From positions 1,364,001-1,428,000 of the forward strand of contig CAVSIE010000002.1 of NCBI GenBank assembly GCA_963728045.1: a stretch of DNA of 64,000 nt, given 5' to 3'. Both the position numbers and the translations under genes were made by a program. How positions within the stretch are numbered: the stretch's first letter is position 1; each line of letters starts with the position of its first letter. Origin of the DNA: VRUE01 sp963728045. GTDB lineage: Bacteria > Actinomycetota > Thermoleophilia > Solirubrobacterales > 70-9. Below are positions 26,700-35,898 of this stretch, one piece after another. The notes under the pieces are model-generated. The model was not told the origin of the DNA. It did no database searches and was given only the letters and a program-made list of their open reading frames with translations.

Positions 26700-28712
26700 T
26701 CACCCGCAGTTCCAGCCTTCGTTCAAACAGTCCGCGCGCGGATTCAGCTCCCTCGCCCGGTCGAGATCCGCCTGGGCGGCGGCCTCGTCGCCTGCTTCGT
26801 GCTCGACCCTGGAGCGCAGGTAGTAGAGCTGCCAGTTGTGGTCCTCGCGCTCGATCGCGTTGGTGAAGTGAGTGGTCGCGGTCTCGTATTCGCCCTGTAG
26901 CTCGGCGAGGAGCCCGAGCTGGACGTACGGGGACGCCGCCCAGGGCTCGATCGAACGTGCCCTCTCCGCATGGTCGATGGCGGATGGGATGTCGTTCTCG
27001 GCGGCGGCGCTCTGGCTGGCGTCGATCTCGCGATCGACCAGCAGCGGGCCGATCAGCGCGATCGCCGCGATCCACCCGATCGCGATCCCGGCGACGACGA
27101 AGCCGTAGCGCTGGCCCTCGGTTCCAGACCGCTCGCGCCTGGGGTCGAGGGCGAGCTGGCTGCATCTTGCGGCGACGACGACGCCGGCGGCGAGGAAGAA
27201 GATCGCCCCCAGGCCGGCGATCTCCCAGAACCAGTCGATGCCAGCGCCCACCGCGAAGGCGAGCATCACCGCCAGCAGCGCCGCGTAGCGGTCGCGGTCT
27301 GGGCCGGCAGCGTCGCGCCAGGCGGCGAGGCCGAACCAGAGCAGGGACCCGACCAGGGCCAGCACCAGGATGCCGCCGAGGAGGCCGAGCTCGGCGAATG
27401 CCTCGAGGTACAGCGAGTGCGCGTCGTGCAGGGGCTGGTCGATCGAGCGGTGCTCCTCCCAGGAGAACTCGTACGTGCCGGCGCCGTGGCCCAGCAGGGG
27501 CTGCTCGCCGAGAGCGTCGAGCGAGACCCGCCAGAAGTCGTGTCGTCCGGCGCTGGAGAGGTCCGAGAAGTGCTGCTCTGGTTGCTGCGGGAACTGGATG
27601 TCGGGGTCCGAGAACCGGTCCCAGGCACGCCCACCGACCGCGATCGCCGCCCCGACGGCGAGCAGCGCGGCGGCGACGCCGAGAACGCGCAGCAGCGTCC
27701 GGTTGCGGGAGAGCTCGACGATCCGGCCGGTGCGGCTGCCACCGCGCTGCTCCAGCCAGCGCAGCCCGGCGAAGAGGAGAAGCGACAGCGCGACTCCGCC
27801 GAGCAGAATCGCCAGCACCGTCGCGCCCTGGTCGACCGCCGCCTGGTTCGCCAGGTTGTCGGCGAGACTGCGCCGATCCTGCACCGCAAGCAGCGCCGGC
27901 AGCGCTCCCAGCGAGCCGATCGCCAGGGTTCCGAGCAGCCACAACCTGTCGCCCGAGAGCGCCAGCAGGCAGCCCGTCGCCACCGCAAGCGCGAGCAGGC
28001 CACCGCGCGAGTAGGTGAAGTAGAGCGCCAGTAGCAGGGCCGGCATCAAGGCGACGGAGATCCAGCGCAGCGCCGTCGCGCGCGCCTGCCTGCTCATCCA
28101 GAGCAGCAGCGCCACCGCCATTCCGAACGCCACCCCGTTTGCGTTCCAGTAGCCCAGCGGGTAGCTCAGTCGCGGCCCGTTGCCGAGTCCGTCACCGAAC
28201 TCCAGCACATGGGGCAGCAGCCGGGTCCCCAGCGCAAAGAGCCCGATCAAGGCGAGAGAAATTGCCAGGCCTTCAGCGAAACGTTGGCGCCTTTCGCTGG
28301 TTTGGGCGATCAGGAATGCGGCAAGGAAGAGGCCGAGGTAGGCGAGTACCCGATCGGCCTCGATCACGCTCAGCTCGGCTGAGCCCGACCAGAAAGACGA
28401 AATTGCGCAGAGGAAAGACAGCCCGCCGATCAGCCCAGCCGTCACGTAGAGCGGCCGCTCCAGCGTCGCTCGCGCGCCTAGTCCGAAGACCAGGAGCCCG
28501 ATCACGACCAACCACGTCGCCAGCCCGGCTATATGCCGATCGCCGAGGTCAAACCCACCTCCTGCGAGGGACAGGCCGAGGAGGAAAACGACCGGGGCAA
28601 GTAGCGCCGCCGTTTGGTCTAACCTTTCGCGCCATGTCCGGGAAGCGCCTCCGCCCCGCTCTGCCTGGCCGGCTTGTTCTTGGCTTGGTGTCTGTGCTTG
28701 CTCTGCTCGCAT
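26700..28712 (-). CDS. O-antigen ligase/polymerase family membrane protein with C-terminal TPRs
   Basis: Up to 670 residues. Twelve or more helices, the Wzy_C/WaaL signature in the large periplasmic loop (GRHDFWRVSLDALGEQPLLGHGAGTYEF and HSLYLEAFAELGLLG), then a last helix and two to three TPR units (residues about 575-660, from EIDASQSAAAENDIPSAIDH). It joins glycan units to their carrier or polymerises them outside the membrane. The ATG at 28712 makes its first 26 codons overlap the divergent gene starting at 28634; a later TTG near residue 66 is possible but would remove the first helix. The true start is unsettled. Confidence 0.85.
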   Translation of the reverse strand: MRAEQAQTPSQEQAGQAERGGGASRTWRERLDQTAALLAPVVFLLGLSLAGGGFDLGDRHIAGLATWLVVIGLLVFGLGARATLERPLYVTAGLIGGLSFLCAISSFWSGSAELSVIEADRVLAYLGLFLAAFLIAQTSERRQRFAEGLAISLALIGLFALGTRLLPHVLEFGDGLGNGPRLSYPLGYWNANGVAFGMAVALLLWMSRQARATALRWISVALMPALLLALYFTYSRGGLLALAVATGCLLALSGDRLWLLGTLAIGSLGALPALLAVQDRRSLADNLANQAAVDQGATVLAILLGGVALSLLLFAGLRWLEQRGGSRTGRIVELSRNRTLLRVLGVAAALLAVGAAIAVGGRAWDRFSDPDIQFPQQPEQHFSDLSSAGRHDFWRVSLDALGEQPLLGHGAGTYEFSWEEHRSIDQPLHDAHSLYLEAFAELGLLGGILVLALVGSLLWFGLAAWRDAAGPDRDRYAALLAVMLAFAVGAGIDWFWEIAGLGAIFFLAAGVVVAARCSQLALDPRRERSGTEGQRYGFVVAGIAIGWIAAIALIGPLLVDREIDASQSAAAENDIPSAIDHAERARSIEPWAASPYVQLGLLAELQGEYETATTHFTNAIEREDHNWQLYYLRSRVEHEAGDEAAAQADLDRARELNPRADCLNEGWNCG

Positions 28713-29176
28713 TGGTTCCCGTTCCCGCTGTCGCCCAGACTACGGATGCTTACGGAGTCCAATACGAGGACGCGCCGCCGATCGCGACCGGCGACAAGAA
28801 AACCGGATCGTCCGGCCCCGCTGACACGTCGAACACGGGCGAGGGACAGGGCGCGCAGTCGGGCGCCGGCTCCGGCGGATCCAGTGGGGGCTCTTCTGGC
28901 GGCTCATCTTCGGGCGCGGGAGCGCCAGGCGGGGGCAAGAACGACACCGCGCAGGGTAGCCCAGGCTCCGGCTCGGGCGAGAATCAGGCCAAGCCCCTGC
29001 CGGGCGATCAGGCCGGCGCAGCCACGTCCACGGAGGACGACGGCGGCAGCTCCCCCCTGGCGCCGATCCTGCTCGCGGTCCTCGTGCTCGCGGCGATCTC
29101 CGTCGGCGCGGTAGTGCTGAACAAGCGTCGCCAGCGGACGGACTCTGGAACTTCCGTCTCGCCTGAGGCGAGCTAA
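28634..29176 (+). CDS. Secreted, membrane-anchored low-complexity protein
   Basis: 180 residues from the ATG at 28634: signal peptide (GRLVLGLVSVLALLALVPVPAVAQ, cleavage near 37), a short conserved-looking segment, a Gly/Ser-rich region (residues about 75-110), and a C-terminal helix (ILLAVLVLAAISVGAVVL) followed by NKRRQR that anchors it with the body outside. No sortase LPxTG motif. It looks like a surface stalk or linker protein. It precedes the secreted glycoside hydrolase by 22 bases and may be co-expressed. Function unknown. Confidence 0.72.
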   Translation: MSGKRLRPALPGRLVLGLVSVLALLALVPVPAVAQTTDAYGVQYEDAPPIATGDKKTGSSGPADTSNTGEGQGAQSGAGSGGSSGGSSGGSSSGAGAPGGGKNDTAQGSPGSGSGENQAKPLPGDQAGAATSTEDDGGSSPLAPILLAVLVLAAISVGAVVLNKRRQRTDSGTSVSPEAS

Positions 29177-29198
29177 ACCCTTCGGTTAGGAGGGCGAG

Positions 29199-30332
29199 AT
29201 GCGACTGAGCGGGTTCATACGTGTCTTTGCGGCAGCCTCGATGGCCTTGGCCGTCGCCCTGATCGCGGCTCCGGCGGCGCAGGCCGTCCCGGCGAAGTTC
29301 TGGGGCGTCGTGCCGCAAGCGGCGCCAACGGCGGAACAGTTCCAGCGCCTCGAGCGAGGCGGTGTCGACAGCGTCCGAGTGCCGATCGTCTGGAGCTCGG
29401 TGCAGACGGCTCCTGGAGGCACGGCCGACTGGTCCGGGGTCGACGCCGTGGTCAGGGGCGCGACGCAAGCCGGCATGGAGGTCCTGCCGTTCGTCTACGG
29501 GGCGCCGGTCTGGGCTGTGCCCCACGCGGTCGTTCCGGGAACGGGCGGCGCCGCGACCGCGCCGCGGAACCTGCCGGTGAAGACAGGGGCCCAGCGTGCC
29601 TTGTGGCAGGCCTTTCTCCAGCTTGCCGTGGCCCGCTATGGGCCCAGCGGCAGCTTCTGGCTGGAGAATCCCACTGTGCCGAGGAGGCCGATCCGGGTCT
29701 GGCAGATCTGGAACGAGCCGAACTTCAAGTACTTCGTCGTCAGGCCCAACCCGGCCGAGTACGGGAAGCTGGTCAAGATCTCCTACACGGCTCTGCGCAG
29801 CGTCGATCCGGGGGCGAAGGTCGTCCTCGCGGGCCTCTTCTCTGAGCCGCGCGAGGCGCTGTTCAAACGGGCGCCGCGCCAGGCCTACTTCGCCACCGAA
29901 TTCCTCGAGCGTATGTACCAGTCGACTCCCGGCATCAAGTCGAGGTTCGTCGGCGCCGCCCTCCACCCGTACACCCCCAACTACCAGGAGCTGGGCGAAG
30001 ACATCGAAGAGTTCCGCGGCGTGATGAAAGAACACGGCGATGCCGGCAAGGGCCTCTGGGTCACCGAGGTCAGCTGGAGCTCGCAGCCGCCCGCCCTCAA
30101 CAACTCCTTCGCCAAGGGGCCGCAGGGCCAGGTCAAGCAGCTGAAGGGGGCATTCGGCCTGTTCAAGCGCTGGCAGGCGAAATGGCGACTGCAGCGGGCC
30201 TACTGGTTCTCGGTCGACGACCAGCCGGGCAGCTGCAACTTCTGCGACGGCTCGGGCCTCTTCGCCTCCGGCTTCGTGCCCAAGCGCTCCTGGTTCGCCT
30301 TCGTCGGCTTCGCCGGCGGTCGCCCCTACTAA
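29199..30332 (+). CDS. Secreted glycoside hydrolase, clan GH-A (GH39/GH5-like)
   Basis: 377 residues with a signal peptide ending near AAQAVPAK (about 29-32). The (beta/alpha)8 catalytic features are visible: VWQIWNEPNF with the acid/base Glu near residue 170 and GLWVTEVSWSS with the nucleophile Glu near 289. A potential Ca-like or disulfide site GSCNFCDGSGLF is near the C-terminus. ATG start with TTAGGAGGGCGAG upstream, an excellent ribosome-binding site. Its position at the end of the glycan locus suggests remodelling or turnover of the surface polymer. The exact family and substrate are not resolved. Confidence 0.85.
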   Translation: MRLSGFIRVFAAASMALAVALIAAPAAQAVPAKFWGVVPQAAPTAEQFQRLERGGVDSVRVPIVWSSVQTAPGGTADWSGVDAVVRGATQAGMEVLPFVYGAPVWAVPHAVVPGTGGAATAPRNLPVKTGAQRALWQAFLQLAVARYGPSGSFWLENPTVPRRPIRVWQIWNEPNFKYFVVRPNPAEYGKLVKISYTALRSVDPGAKVVLAGLFSEPREALFKRAPRQAYFATEFLERMYQSTPGIKSRFVGAALHPYTPNYQELGEDIEEFRGVMKEHGDAGKGLWVTEVSWSSQPPALNNSFAKGPQGQVKQLKGAFGLFKRWQAKWRLQRAYWFSVDDQPGSCNFCDGSGLFASGFVPKRSWFAFVGFAGGRPY

Positions 30333-30351
30333 GAGCACTAAGATCCGTGGG

Positions 30352-33300
30352 TTGGCCATTGAGACCGACCCACTCGCACCTTTCAGCCAGCCGGTAAGGC
30401 GCTGGTTCGAGGCCTCCTTCGAGGGGCCTACGCCGGCGCAGGCCGGCGGGTGGGAGGCGATCTCGGGCGGCGCCAACGCGCTGATCTGCGCCCCGACCGG
30501 ATCCGGCAAGACGCTCGCCGCCTTCCTTTGGGGAATCGACAAGCTCTCGCGGGCCCCCGAGCGGGGCGGGGGGGTGCGGATCGTCTATGTCTCGCCGCTG
30601 AAGGCGCTCTCCTACGACATCGAGCGCAACCTGCGGGCGCCTCTGCGCGGGATCGGCGCCGAGATCTCAGTCGGGCTGCGCACCGGCGACACCAGCCAGG
30701 CCGAACGCCGGGCGATGCGCAAATCGCCTCCCGACATCCTGATCACCACGCCCGAGTCGCTCTACCTGATCCTCTCTTCGGGAGCGCGCGAGATCCTGGC
30801 TACGACTGAGGCGGTGATCGTCGACGAGATCCATGCTGTGGCCCAATCCAAGCGGGGGTCTCACCTGGCGCTGACTATTGAGCGGCTAGAGCATTTGGTT
30901 AGGGACCATGCAGGCGGCGCGGCGGGTCCTGTCGCCGTAGGGGAGGACCATGCCTCCCGGCCCGCGGGTCCTGTCGGCGCAGGGGACCCCCCATCCCCTG
31001 CGGTAGCTAAAGCTTCCTCGGGGATGGGCCCCCCTACGCCGCCACCCGCGGGAGGGGTCCCTGGTCTTCAGCGGATTGGGCTCTCCGCGACGCAGCGGCC
31101 GTTGGAGCGGATTGCCAAGTTCCTTGTTGGGCCGAAAAGGCAGTGCGAGATTGTGGATGCCGGGATCGCTAAGGAGCTCGATTTGCAGATCGTGGTTCCG
31201 GTGGAGGACATGGCCGAACCCGGTGCCCCCGCGTTCCCCAACGAAGACGGGAACCCGACGGACGGTGAGCCGCTGGCGCATGTTCGCTCGATCTGGCCGG
31301 CGATCTATCCCGAGATCCTCAAGCTCGTCCAAGAGCACACGTCGACGATCGTCTTCGTCAACAACCGCCGCGCCGCAGAGCGCATCGCAAAGCGTCTGAA
31401 CGAGCTGGCGGCGGATGAGCCTTCGCGGGAGCTTCCCGCCACCGAGCACGCGGGCAATTCGTCTGCCGAAGACTCTGTGCCGGGGGGTGGCGCGGTAGGG
31501 GGGCCCACCCCCGAGGAAGCTTTAGCTACCGCAGGGGGTGGGGGGTCCCCTGCCGCGACAGGACCCGCCGGCCCAGGTGCCTTTGTTGAAATCGCCCGTG
31601 CACATCACGGGTCGTTGTCGCACGAGGAGCGCACCCTGGTCGAGGAGCTGTTGAAGTCAGGGCAGCTGCCGTGCCTCGTAGCGACGTCGTCGCTGGAGCT
31701 GGGAATCGACATGGGCGCCGTCGACCTGGTGATCCAGGTCGAGTCGCCAAAGTCGGTCAGCCGCGGCCTGCAGCGGGTCGGCAGGGCGGGCCACTCGCTG
31801 GGCGAGGTCTCGCGCGGCCGCGTCTTCCCCAAGTTCCGCGCCGACCTGCTCGAGTGCGCAGTGGTCGCGAAGCGGATGCGCGAAGGGGCGATCGAGGAGA
31901 CGGTGATCCCCCAGAACCCGCTCGACGTGCTCGCCCAGCACCTGGTCTCGATGGCCGCCCTCGACGAGTGGAATGTCGACGAGGCCGAGCGGATCGTCAC
32001 CGCGACAGAGCCCTTCCACGATCTCTCCCGCGAGCAGCTCGAGAACGTGCTCGACATGCTCGACGGTCGCTACCCGTCCGACCGCTTCGCCGAGTTGCGG
32101 CCGCGGATCGTCTGGGACCGTGCTGCCGGCACGATGCACGGCCGCAAAGGCGCGCGCCAGCTCGTCGTCACCAACGCCGGCACGATTCCCGATCGCGGCC
32201 TCTACGGCGTCCACCTCCCAGACGGTCGCCGGGTCGGCGAGCTCGACGAGGAGATGGTCTACGAGGCGCGCCCGGGCCAGACCTTCCTGCTCGGCGCGAC
32301 CACCTGGCGGATCGAGGACATCACCCGCGACCGCGTGATCGTCACCCCGGCGCCCGGCGTGCCCGGCGCCGTCCCCTTCTGGAAGGGCGACGGTATCGGC
32401 CGTCCCGCCGAGCTCGGCCGCGCGATCGGCGCCTTCGCCCGCGAGGCCGTCTCCCGCGAGCCCAAAGAGCTCGCCGCCGAGTACGACCTCGACCGCCGCG
32501 CCGCTGAGAACCTCGTCGCCTACCTGCGCGAGCAGCAGACCGCGACCCGGGTCGTTCCCTCCGACGAGACGATCGTCATCGAGCGCTTCCGCGACGAGAT
32601 CGGCGACTGGCGCCTCTGTGTCCTCTCGCCTTACGGCGGCCGCGTCCACGCCGCTTGGGGCCTGGCGCTGGCGCAGAAGATCCGCACCGAGCGCGACCTC
32701 GAGGTCGATGCGATCTGGTCCGACGACGGCATCGTCATCCACCTGCCCGACGCCGACGAGCCGCCCTCCGCCGACCTGGTCATGGTCGAGCCCGACGAGC
32801 TCGAGGACCTGGTCGTGCGCGAGCTCTCCGGCTCGGCGCTGTTCGGCTCCCACTTCCGCGAGAACGCGGCGCGCTCGCTGCTGATCCCCCGGGCCTACCC
32901 GGGCAAACGCACGCCGCTCTGGCAACAGCGGCTGAAGTCGCAGAGCCTGCTCGAGGTGGCGCAGGACTTTCCCCGCTTCCCGGTCGTGCTCGAGACCTAC
33001 CGCGAGGTCTTGCGCGACGTGCTCGACCTGCCCTCGCTGGCTGAGCTGCTGGCCAAGCTCCAATCGCGCCAACTGGGCCTGGTCGAGGTCGAGACGCCGA
33101 CTGCCTCTCCCTTCGCCTCCTCGCTGCTCTTCGACTACGTGGCGACCTACATGTACGAGGGGGATACGCCCAACGCCGAGCGCCGCGCCGCCGCCCTCGC
33201 CCTCGACCGCGACCTGCTGCGCGAGCTGCTCGGTCAGGAGGAGCTGCGCGAGCTGATCGACCCGGAGGCCTTGGAGGAGGTCGAGGCGCAGCTCCAGCAC

Positions 33301-35049
33301 ACGACCGAGGAGGCCCGCGCCGGCGATCGCGACGCCCTCCAGCAGATCCTGCGCAGGGTCGGCGACCTGACCGCCGAGGAGTGCGAAGAGCGGGTCGCCG
33401 AGGGCTACTCGGCCGTCTCGATGCTGGAGAAGCTGGTGGCGGAGCGCCGCGCCGCCAAGGTCCGGATCGCCGGCGAGGAGCGCTACATCGCCGGCGAGGA
33501 CGCGGGGATGTATCGCGATGCGCTCGGAGTGCCGCCGCCGCCCGGCCTGCCCGAGGGCTTCCTCGGCGAGCACCCCGATCCGCTGCTCGCGCTGGTGCGC
33601 CGCTATGCACGTACCCACGGCCCCTTCCCGACCGCGCAGCTCGCCGCCCGCTACGGGATCGACCCCACACCGGCCCTGCGCGAGCTGGAGCGCGATGCCG
33701 TGCTCGTCCGCGGCGAGCTGCTGCCGGGCGGCGCCGAGCGCGAGTGGTGCGACTCCGATGTGCTGCGGCGGGTGCGGCGGGCCAGCCTCGCCCACCTGCG
33801 CCGCGAGGTCGAGCCCGCCGACCGCGACCGCTTCGCCCGCTTCCTGCCCAGCTGGCAGAACGTCGACGCGCACCGTGCCGCAGGCGCTGGGCCGGACCGC
33901 CTCCGCGATGCGCTCGTCCCTCTCCAGGGAGTGGCGCTGACGCCGAAAGTCTGGGAGGCAGACGTGCTGCCGCGCCGCCTCGGCGCCTACTCGCCCAGCT
34001 GGCTCGACGAACTTTGCACCAGCGGCGAGCTGGTCTGGGTCGGCGCCGGCGCCCGCGGTCGCAGCGACGGTCGCGTCGCCCTCTACTTCCGCGAGGACGT
34101 CCGCCTCGCCGGTCCGCCGCCCGCCAACGCGAAGCTGGAGCGGGTCGAGGGCCCTCCCCACAACGCGATCCGCGAGCGCCTCGCCGGCGGACCGGCCTTC
34201 TGGCTCGACCTGCTCGCCGACCTCGAGTTCCCCGTCGAGGAGCTGCACAACGCGCTCTGGGACCTGGCCTGGTCGGGAGAGGTGACCAATGACGCTTTCG
34301 CGCCTCTGCGGGCGCCGCGGCTGCGCGCGGCGCCCTCGCGGGAGCGCCAGGGCCGCCGCTTCGGCCGGCGCCGCTCAGCGGCCGGCGCCGCGGTCCAGGG
34401 CCGCTGGTCGCTGACCGCGCCGCTCTTTGCCGACGCGCCCCCTGCCGGGCCTCGCCTCCGTGCCCAGGCCGAGCTGATGCTGGAGCGCTACGGCATCGTC
34501 ACCCGCGAGTCGGTCCTCGCCGAGGGCGTCCCCGGCGGCTTCTCCGCCCTCTATGCCGAGCTGGGCAACCTGGAGCTGCTCGGCACGGCCCGCCGCGGCT
34601 ACTTCGTCGAGGGACTCGGCGGCGCCCAGTTCGCCCTGCCCGGGGCGGTCGAGCGGCTGCGCTCGCTGCCGATCGACGACGGCTCGCATCTCCTCCTTGC
34701 CGCCACCGACCCCGCCAACCCCTACGGCGCCTCTTTGCCTTGGCCGAAGCCGCCAAGCGAACGCCGCCCCGCCCGCGTCCCCGGCGCCCACGTCCTCCTC
34801 CGCGACGGCGCCCCGGTCCTCTACCTGGAGCGCGGCGGCCGCAGCGTCGTCCGCCTGATCGAGCTCGACGACGAGGAGTTGGCCGCGGCGATGCGTGCCC
34901 TCGCCGACGCGGTCGCTGCCGGCCGCCTGCCCAAGCTCGGCATCGAGAAGCTCGACGGTGAGCCGGTGATCGGCTCCGGCCACGAGGAGGCGATGCTGGA
35001 GGCCGGCTTCAGTCGCGGCCCCCGCAAGCTGACGCTCGCGGCCCGCTGA
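30352..35049 (+). CDS. lhr: Lhr-type superfamily 2 DNA helicase with two in-frame repeat insertions
   Basis: A 1565-residue ATP-dependent 3'-5' helicase for DNA repair. Walker A APTGSGKTLAAF near residue 48, DEIH box VDEIHAVAQSKRGSH near 155, GLSATQRP near 243, QRVGRAGHS (motif VI) near 480, then the winged-helix and Lhr C-terminal regions up to about 1500, the full-length form common in Actinobacteria. TTG start at 30352, 20 bases after the hydrolase. Residues about 185-240 and 365-410 are Gly/Pro/Ala-rich linkers created by inverted copies of a palindromic repeat; both fall between conserved motifs, so activity is probably retained. Confidence 0.93.
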   Translation: MAIETDPLAPFSQPVRRWFEASFEGPTPAQAGGWEAISGGANALICAPTGSGKTLAAFLWGIDKLSRAPERGGGVRIVYVSPLKALSYDIERNLRAPLRGIGAEISVGLRTGDTSQAERRAMRKSPPDILITTPESLYLILSSGAREILATTEAVIVDEIHAVAQSKRGSHLALTIERLEHLVRDHAGGAAGPVAVGEDHASRPAGPVGAGDPPSPAVAKASSGMGPPTPPPAGGVPGLQRIGLSATQRPLERIAKFLVGPKRQCEIVDAGIAKELDLQIVVPVEDMAEPGAPAFPNEDGNPTDGEPLAHVRSIWPAIYPEILKLVQEHTSTIVFVNNRRAAERIAKRLNELAADEPSRELPATEHAGNSSAEDSVPGGGAVGGPTPEEALATAGGGGSPAATGPAGPGAFVEIARAHHGSLSHEERTLVEELLKSGQLPCLVATSSLELGIDMGAVDLVIQVESPKSVSRGLQRVGRAGHSLGEVSRGRVFPKFRADLLECAVVAKRMREGAIEETVIPQNPLDVLAQHLVSMAALDEWNVDEAERIVTATEPFHDLSREQLENVLDMLDGRYPSDRFAELRPRIVWDRAAGTMHGRKGARQLVVTNAGTIPDRGLYGVHLPDGRRVGELDEEMVYEARPGQTFLLGATTWRIEDITRDRVIVTPAPGVPGAVPFWKGDGIGRPAELGRAIGAFAREAVSREPKELAAEYDLDRRAAENLVAYLREQQTATRVVPSDETIVIERFRDEIGDWRLCVLSPYGGRVHAAWGLALAQKIRTERDLEVDAIWSDDGIVIHLPDADEPPSADLVMVEPDELEDLVVRELSGSALFGSHFRENAARSLLIPRAYPGKRTPLWQQRLKSQSLLEVAQDFPRFPVVLETYREVLRDVLDLPSLAELLAKLQSRQLGLVEVETPTASPFASSLLFDYVATYMYEGDTPNAERRAAALALDRDLLRELLGQEELRELIDPEALEEVEAQLQHTTEEARAGDRDALQQILRRVGDLTAEECEERVAEGYSAVSMLEKLVAERRAAKVRIAGEERYIAGEDAGMYRDALGVPPPPGLPEGFLGEHPDPLLALVRRYARTHGPFPTAQLAARYGIDPTPALRELERDAVLVRGELLPGGAEREWCDSDVLRRVRRASLAHLRREVEPADRDRFARFLPSWQNVDAHRAAGAGPDRLRDALVPLQGVALTPKVWEADVLPRRLGAYSPSWLDELCTSGELVWVGAGARGRSDGRVALYFREDVRLAGPPPANAKLERVEGPPHNAIRERLAGGPAFWLDLLADLEFPVEELHNALWDLAWSGEVTNDAFAPLRAPRLRAAPSRERQGRRFGRRRSAAGAAVQGRWSLTAPLFADAPPAGPRLRAQAELMLERYGIVTRESVLAEGVPGGFSALYAELGNLELLGTARRGYFVEGLGGAQFALPGAVERLRSLPIDDGSHLLLAATDPANPYGASLPWPKPPSERRPARVPGAHVLLRDGAPVLYLERGGRSVVRLIELDDEELAAAMRALADAVAAGRLPKLGIEKLDGEPVIGSGHEEAMLEAGFSRGPRKLTLAAR
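30961..31051 (+). repeat. Palindromic repeat, copy 1, inside lhr
   Basis: About 91 bases nearly identical to the reverse complement of 31481-31571. Its core is a hairpin with stem CCCATCCCC (30990-30998) and GGGGATGGG (31020-31028) around TAGCTAAAGCT. A 13-base part, GCGGGTCCTGTCG, occurs twice in a row (30922 and 30964). It is translated as a Pro/Gly/Ala-rich loop between helicase motifs II and III without breaking the frame. Confidence 0.8.
31481..31571 (-). repeat. Palindromic repeat, copy 2 (inverted), inside lhr
   Basis: Inverted copy of 30961-31051. The hairpin stem here reads CCCACCCCC/GGGGGTGGG on the repeat's own strand: compared with copy 1 one T-A pair has become C-G on both arms, a compensatory change. 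It too stays in frame, in the variable linker before the ARAHHGSLS motif. Confidence 0.8.
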
Positions 35050-35057
35050 AGAGCTCG

Positions 35058-35777
35058 GTGTCGGATAATCCGAGGATGGACGACCGCGAGGTGGGGCAGA
35101 GTCCGCTCGAGTTGCTGCGCAGCGTGCCGCTCTTCTCCGACCTCGAGGAGGGGGAGCTGGAGCGCTTCTCGCAGGTCGCGGTGCCGCGCTCGTTCCCGTC
35201 GGCGACGCGGGTCTTCCACGAGGGGGACCACTCCGACGCCTGCTACATCGTCCGCTCCGGCAGCTTTCGCGTCACCCGTGAGCACTCCGACGGGCGGGCG
35301 ATCACGCTGGCGACGCTCGGCCCCGGCGACATCTTCGGCGAGCTGGCGATGCTCGACGGCGAGGTGCGCTCGGCGAGCGTCGAGGCGCTCAGCGACGGCG
35401 AGTTGCTCGCCCTGCCGGCCGGGGAGGTGCGGGCCCTGCTCGCTCGCCACCCCGAGATCACCGTGAAGTTGATCGCGGCGCTGGTGCGGCGCCTGCGCAC
35501 CGCCAACGAGCGGATCTCGCGTCAGTCCTTCCAGACCGTGCCGAGTCGCGTCGCCGGCGTGCTCGCCCAGTTGGTCGCCGACGAGGCTCCGATCGCCGGG
35601 GAGGGCGGGGAGGTGACGATCCGCATGAACCAGGCCGACCTGGCGCAGCTGGCCGGCACCTCGCGCGAGAGCGTCAGTCGCTTCCTCGCCGATCTCGAGC
35701 GTGCCGGAGTCGTCCGCCCCGGCCGTGGCCGGGTCACGGTGCTCGCGCCGGCCAAGCTCCAGAACTACATCTACTAA
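35058..35777 (+). CDS. Crp/Fnr family transcriptional regulator
   Basis: 239 residues. N-terminal cyclic-nucleotide-binding domain: FSDLEEGELERF, VFHEGDHSDACYIVRSGSFRV, and the phosphate-binding cassette region FGELAMLDGEVRSASVEAL with the Glu and Arg seen in cAMP binders. A dimerisation helix follows, then a winged HTH with NQADLAQLAGTSRESVSRFLADLE as the recognition helix. GTG at 35058 chosen; the ATG at 35076 (GAGG just before it) is an alternative. Nine bases after lhr, so likely in the same transcript. Effector is probably cAMP, by family similarity. Confidence 0.88.
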   Translation: MSDNPRMDDREVGQSPLELLRSVPLFSDLEEGELERFSQVAVPRSFPSATRVFHEGDHSDACYIVRSGSFRVTREHSDGRAITLATLGPGDIFGELAMLDGEVRSASVEALSDGELLALPAGEVRALLARHPEITVKLIAALVRRLRTANERISRQSFQTVPSRVAGVLAQLVADEAPIAGEGGEVTIRMNQADLAQLAGTSRESVSRFLADLERAGVVRPGRGRVTVLAPAKLQNYIY

Positions 35778-35898
35778 TGGCGCGGTACAGGGGTTGCCAG
35801 GCAAGGACGCAGGGAGGACGACGAGGGGAGCGCACTTTTTGGTGCGTGACCCGAGGAGACCGACCGAGGACGCGGCATGGCGACCCCTGGGCCCGCCA

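Noticed and set aside
31657..34248. Long minus-strand open frame of 863 codons inside lhr, and similar long frames opposite rmlB, the GTs and the ligase.
   Set aside because: These are shadows produced by the strong GC bias at third positions; the real genes in the other frames show complete family motifs.
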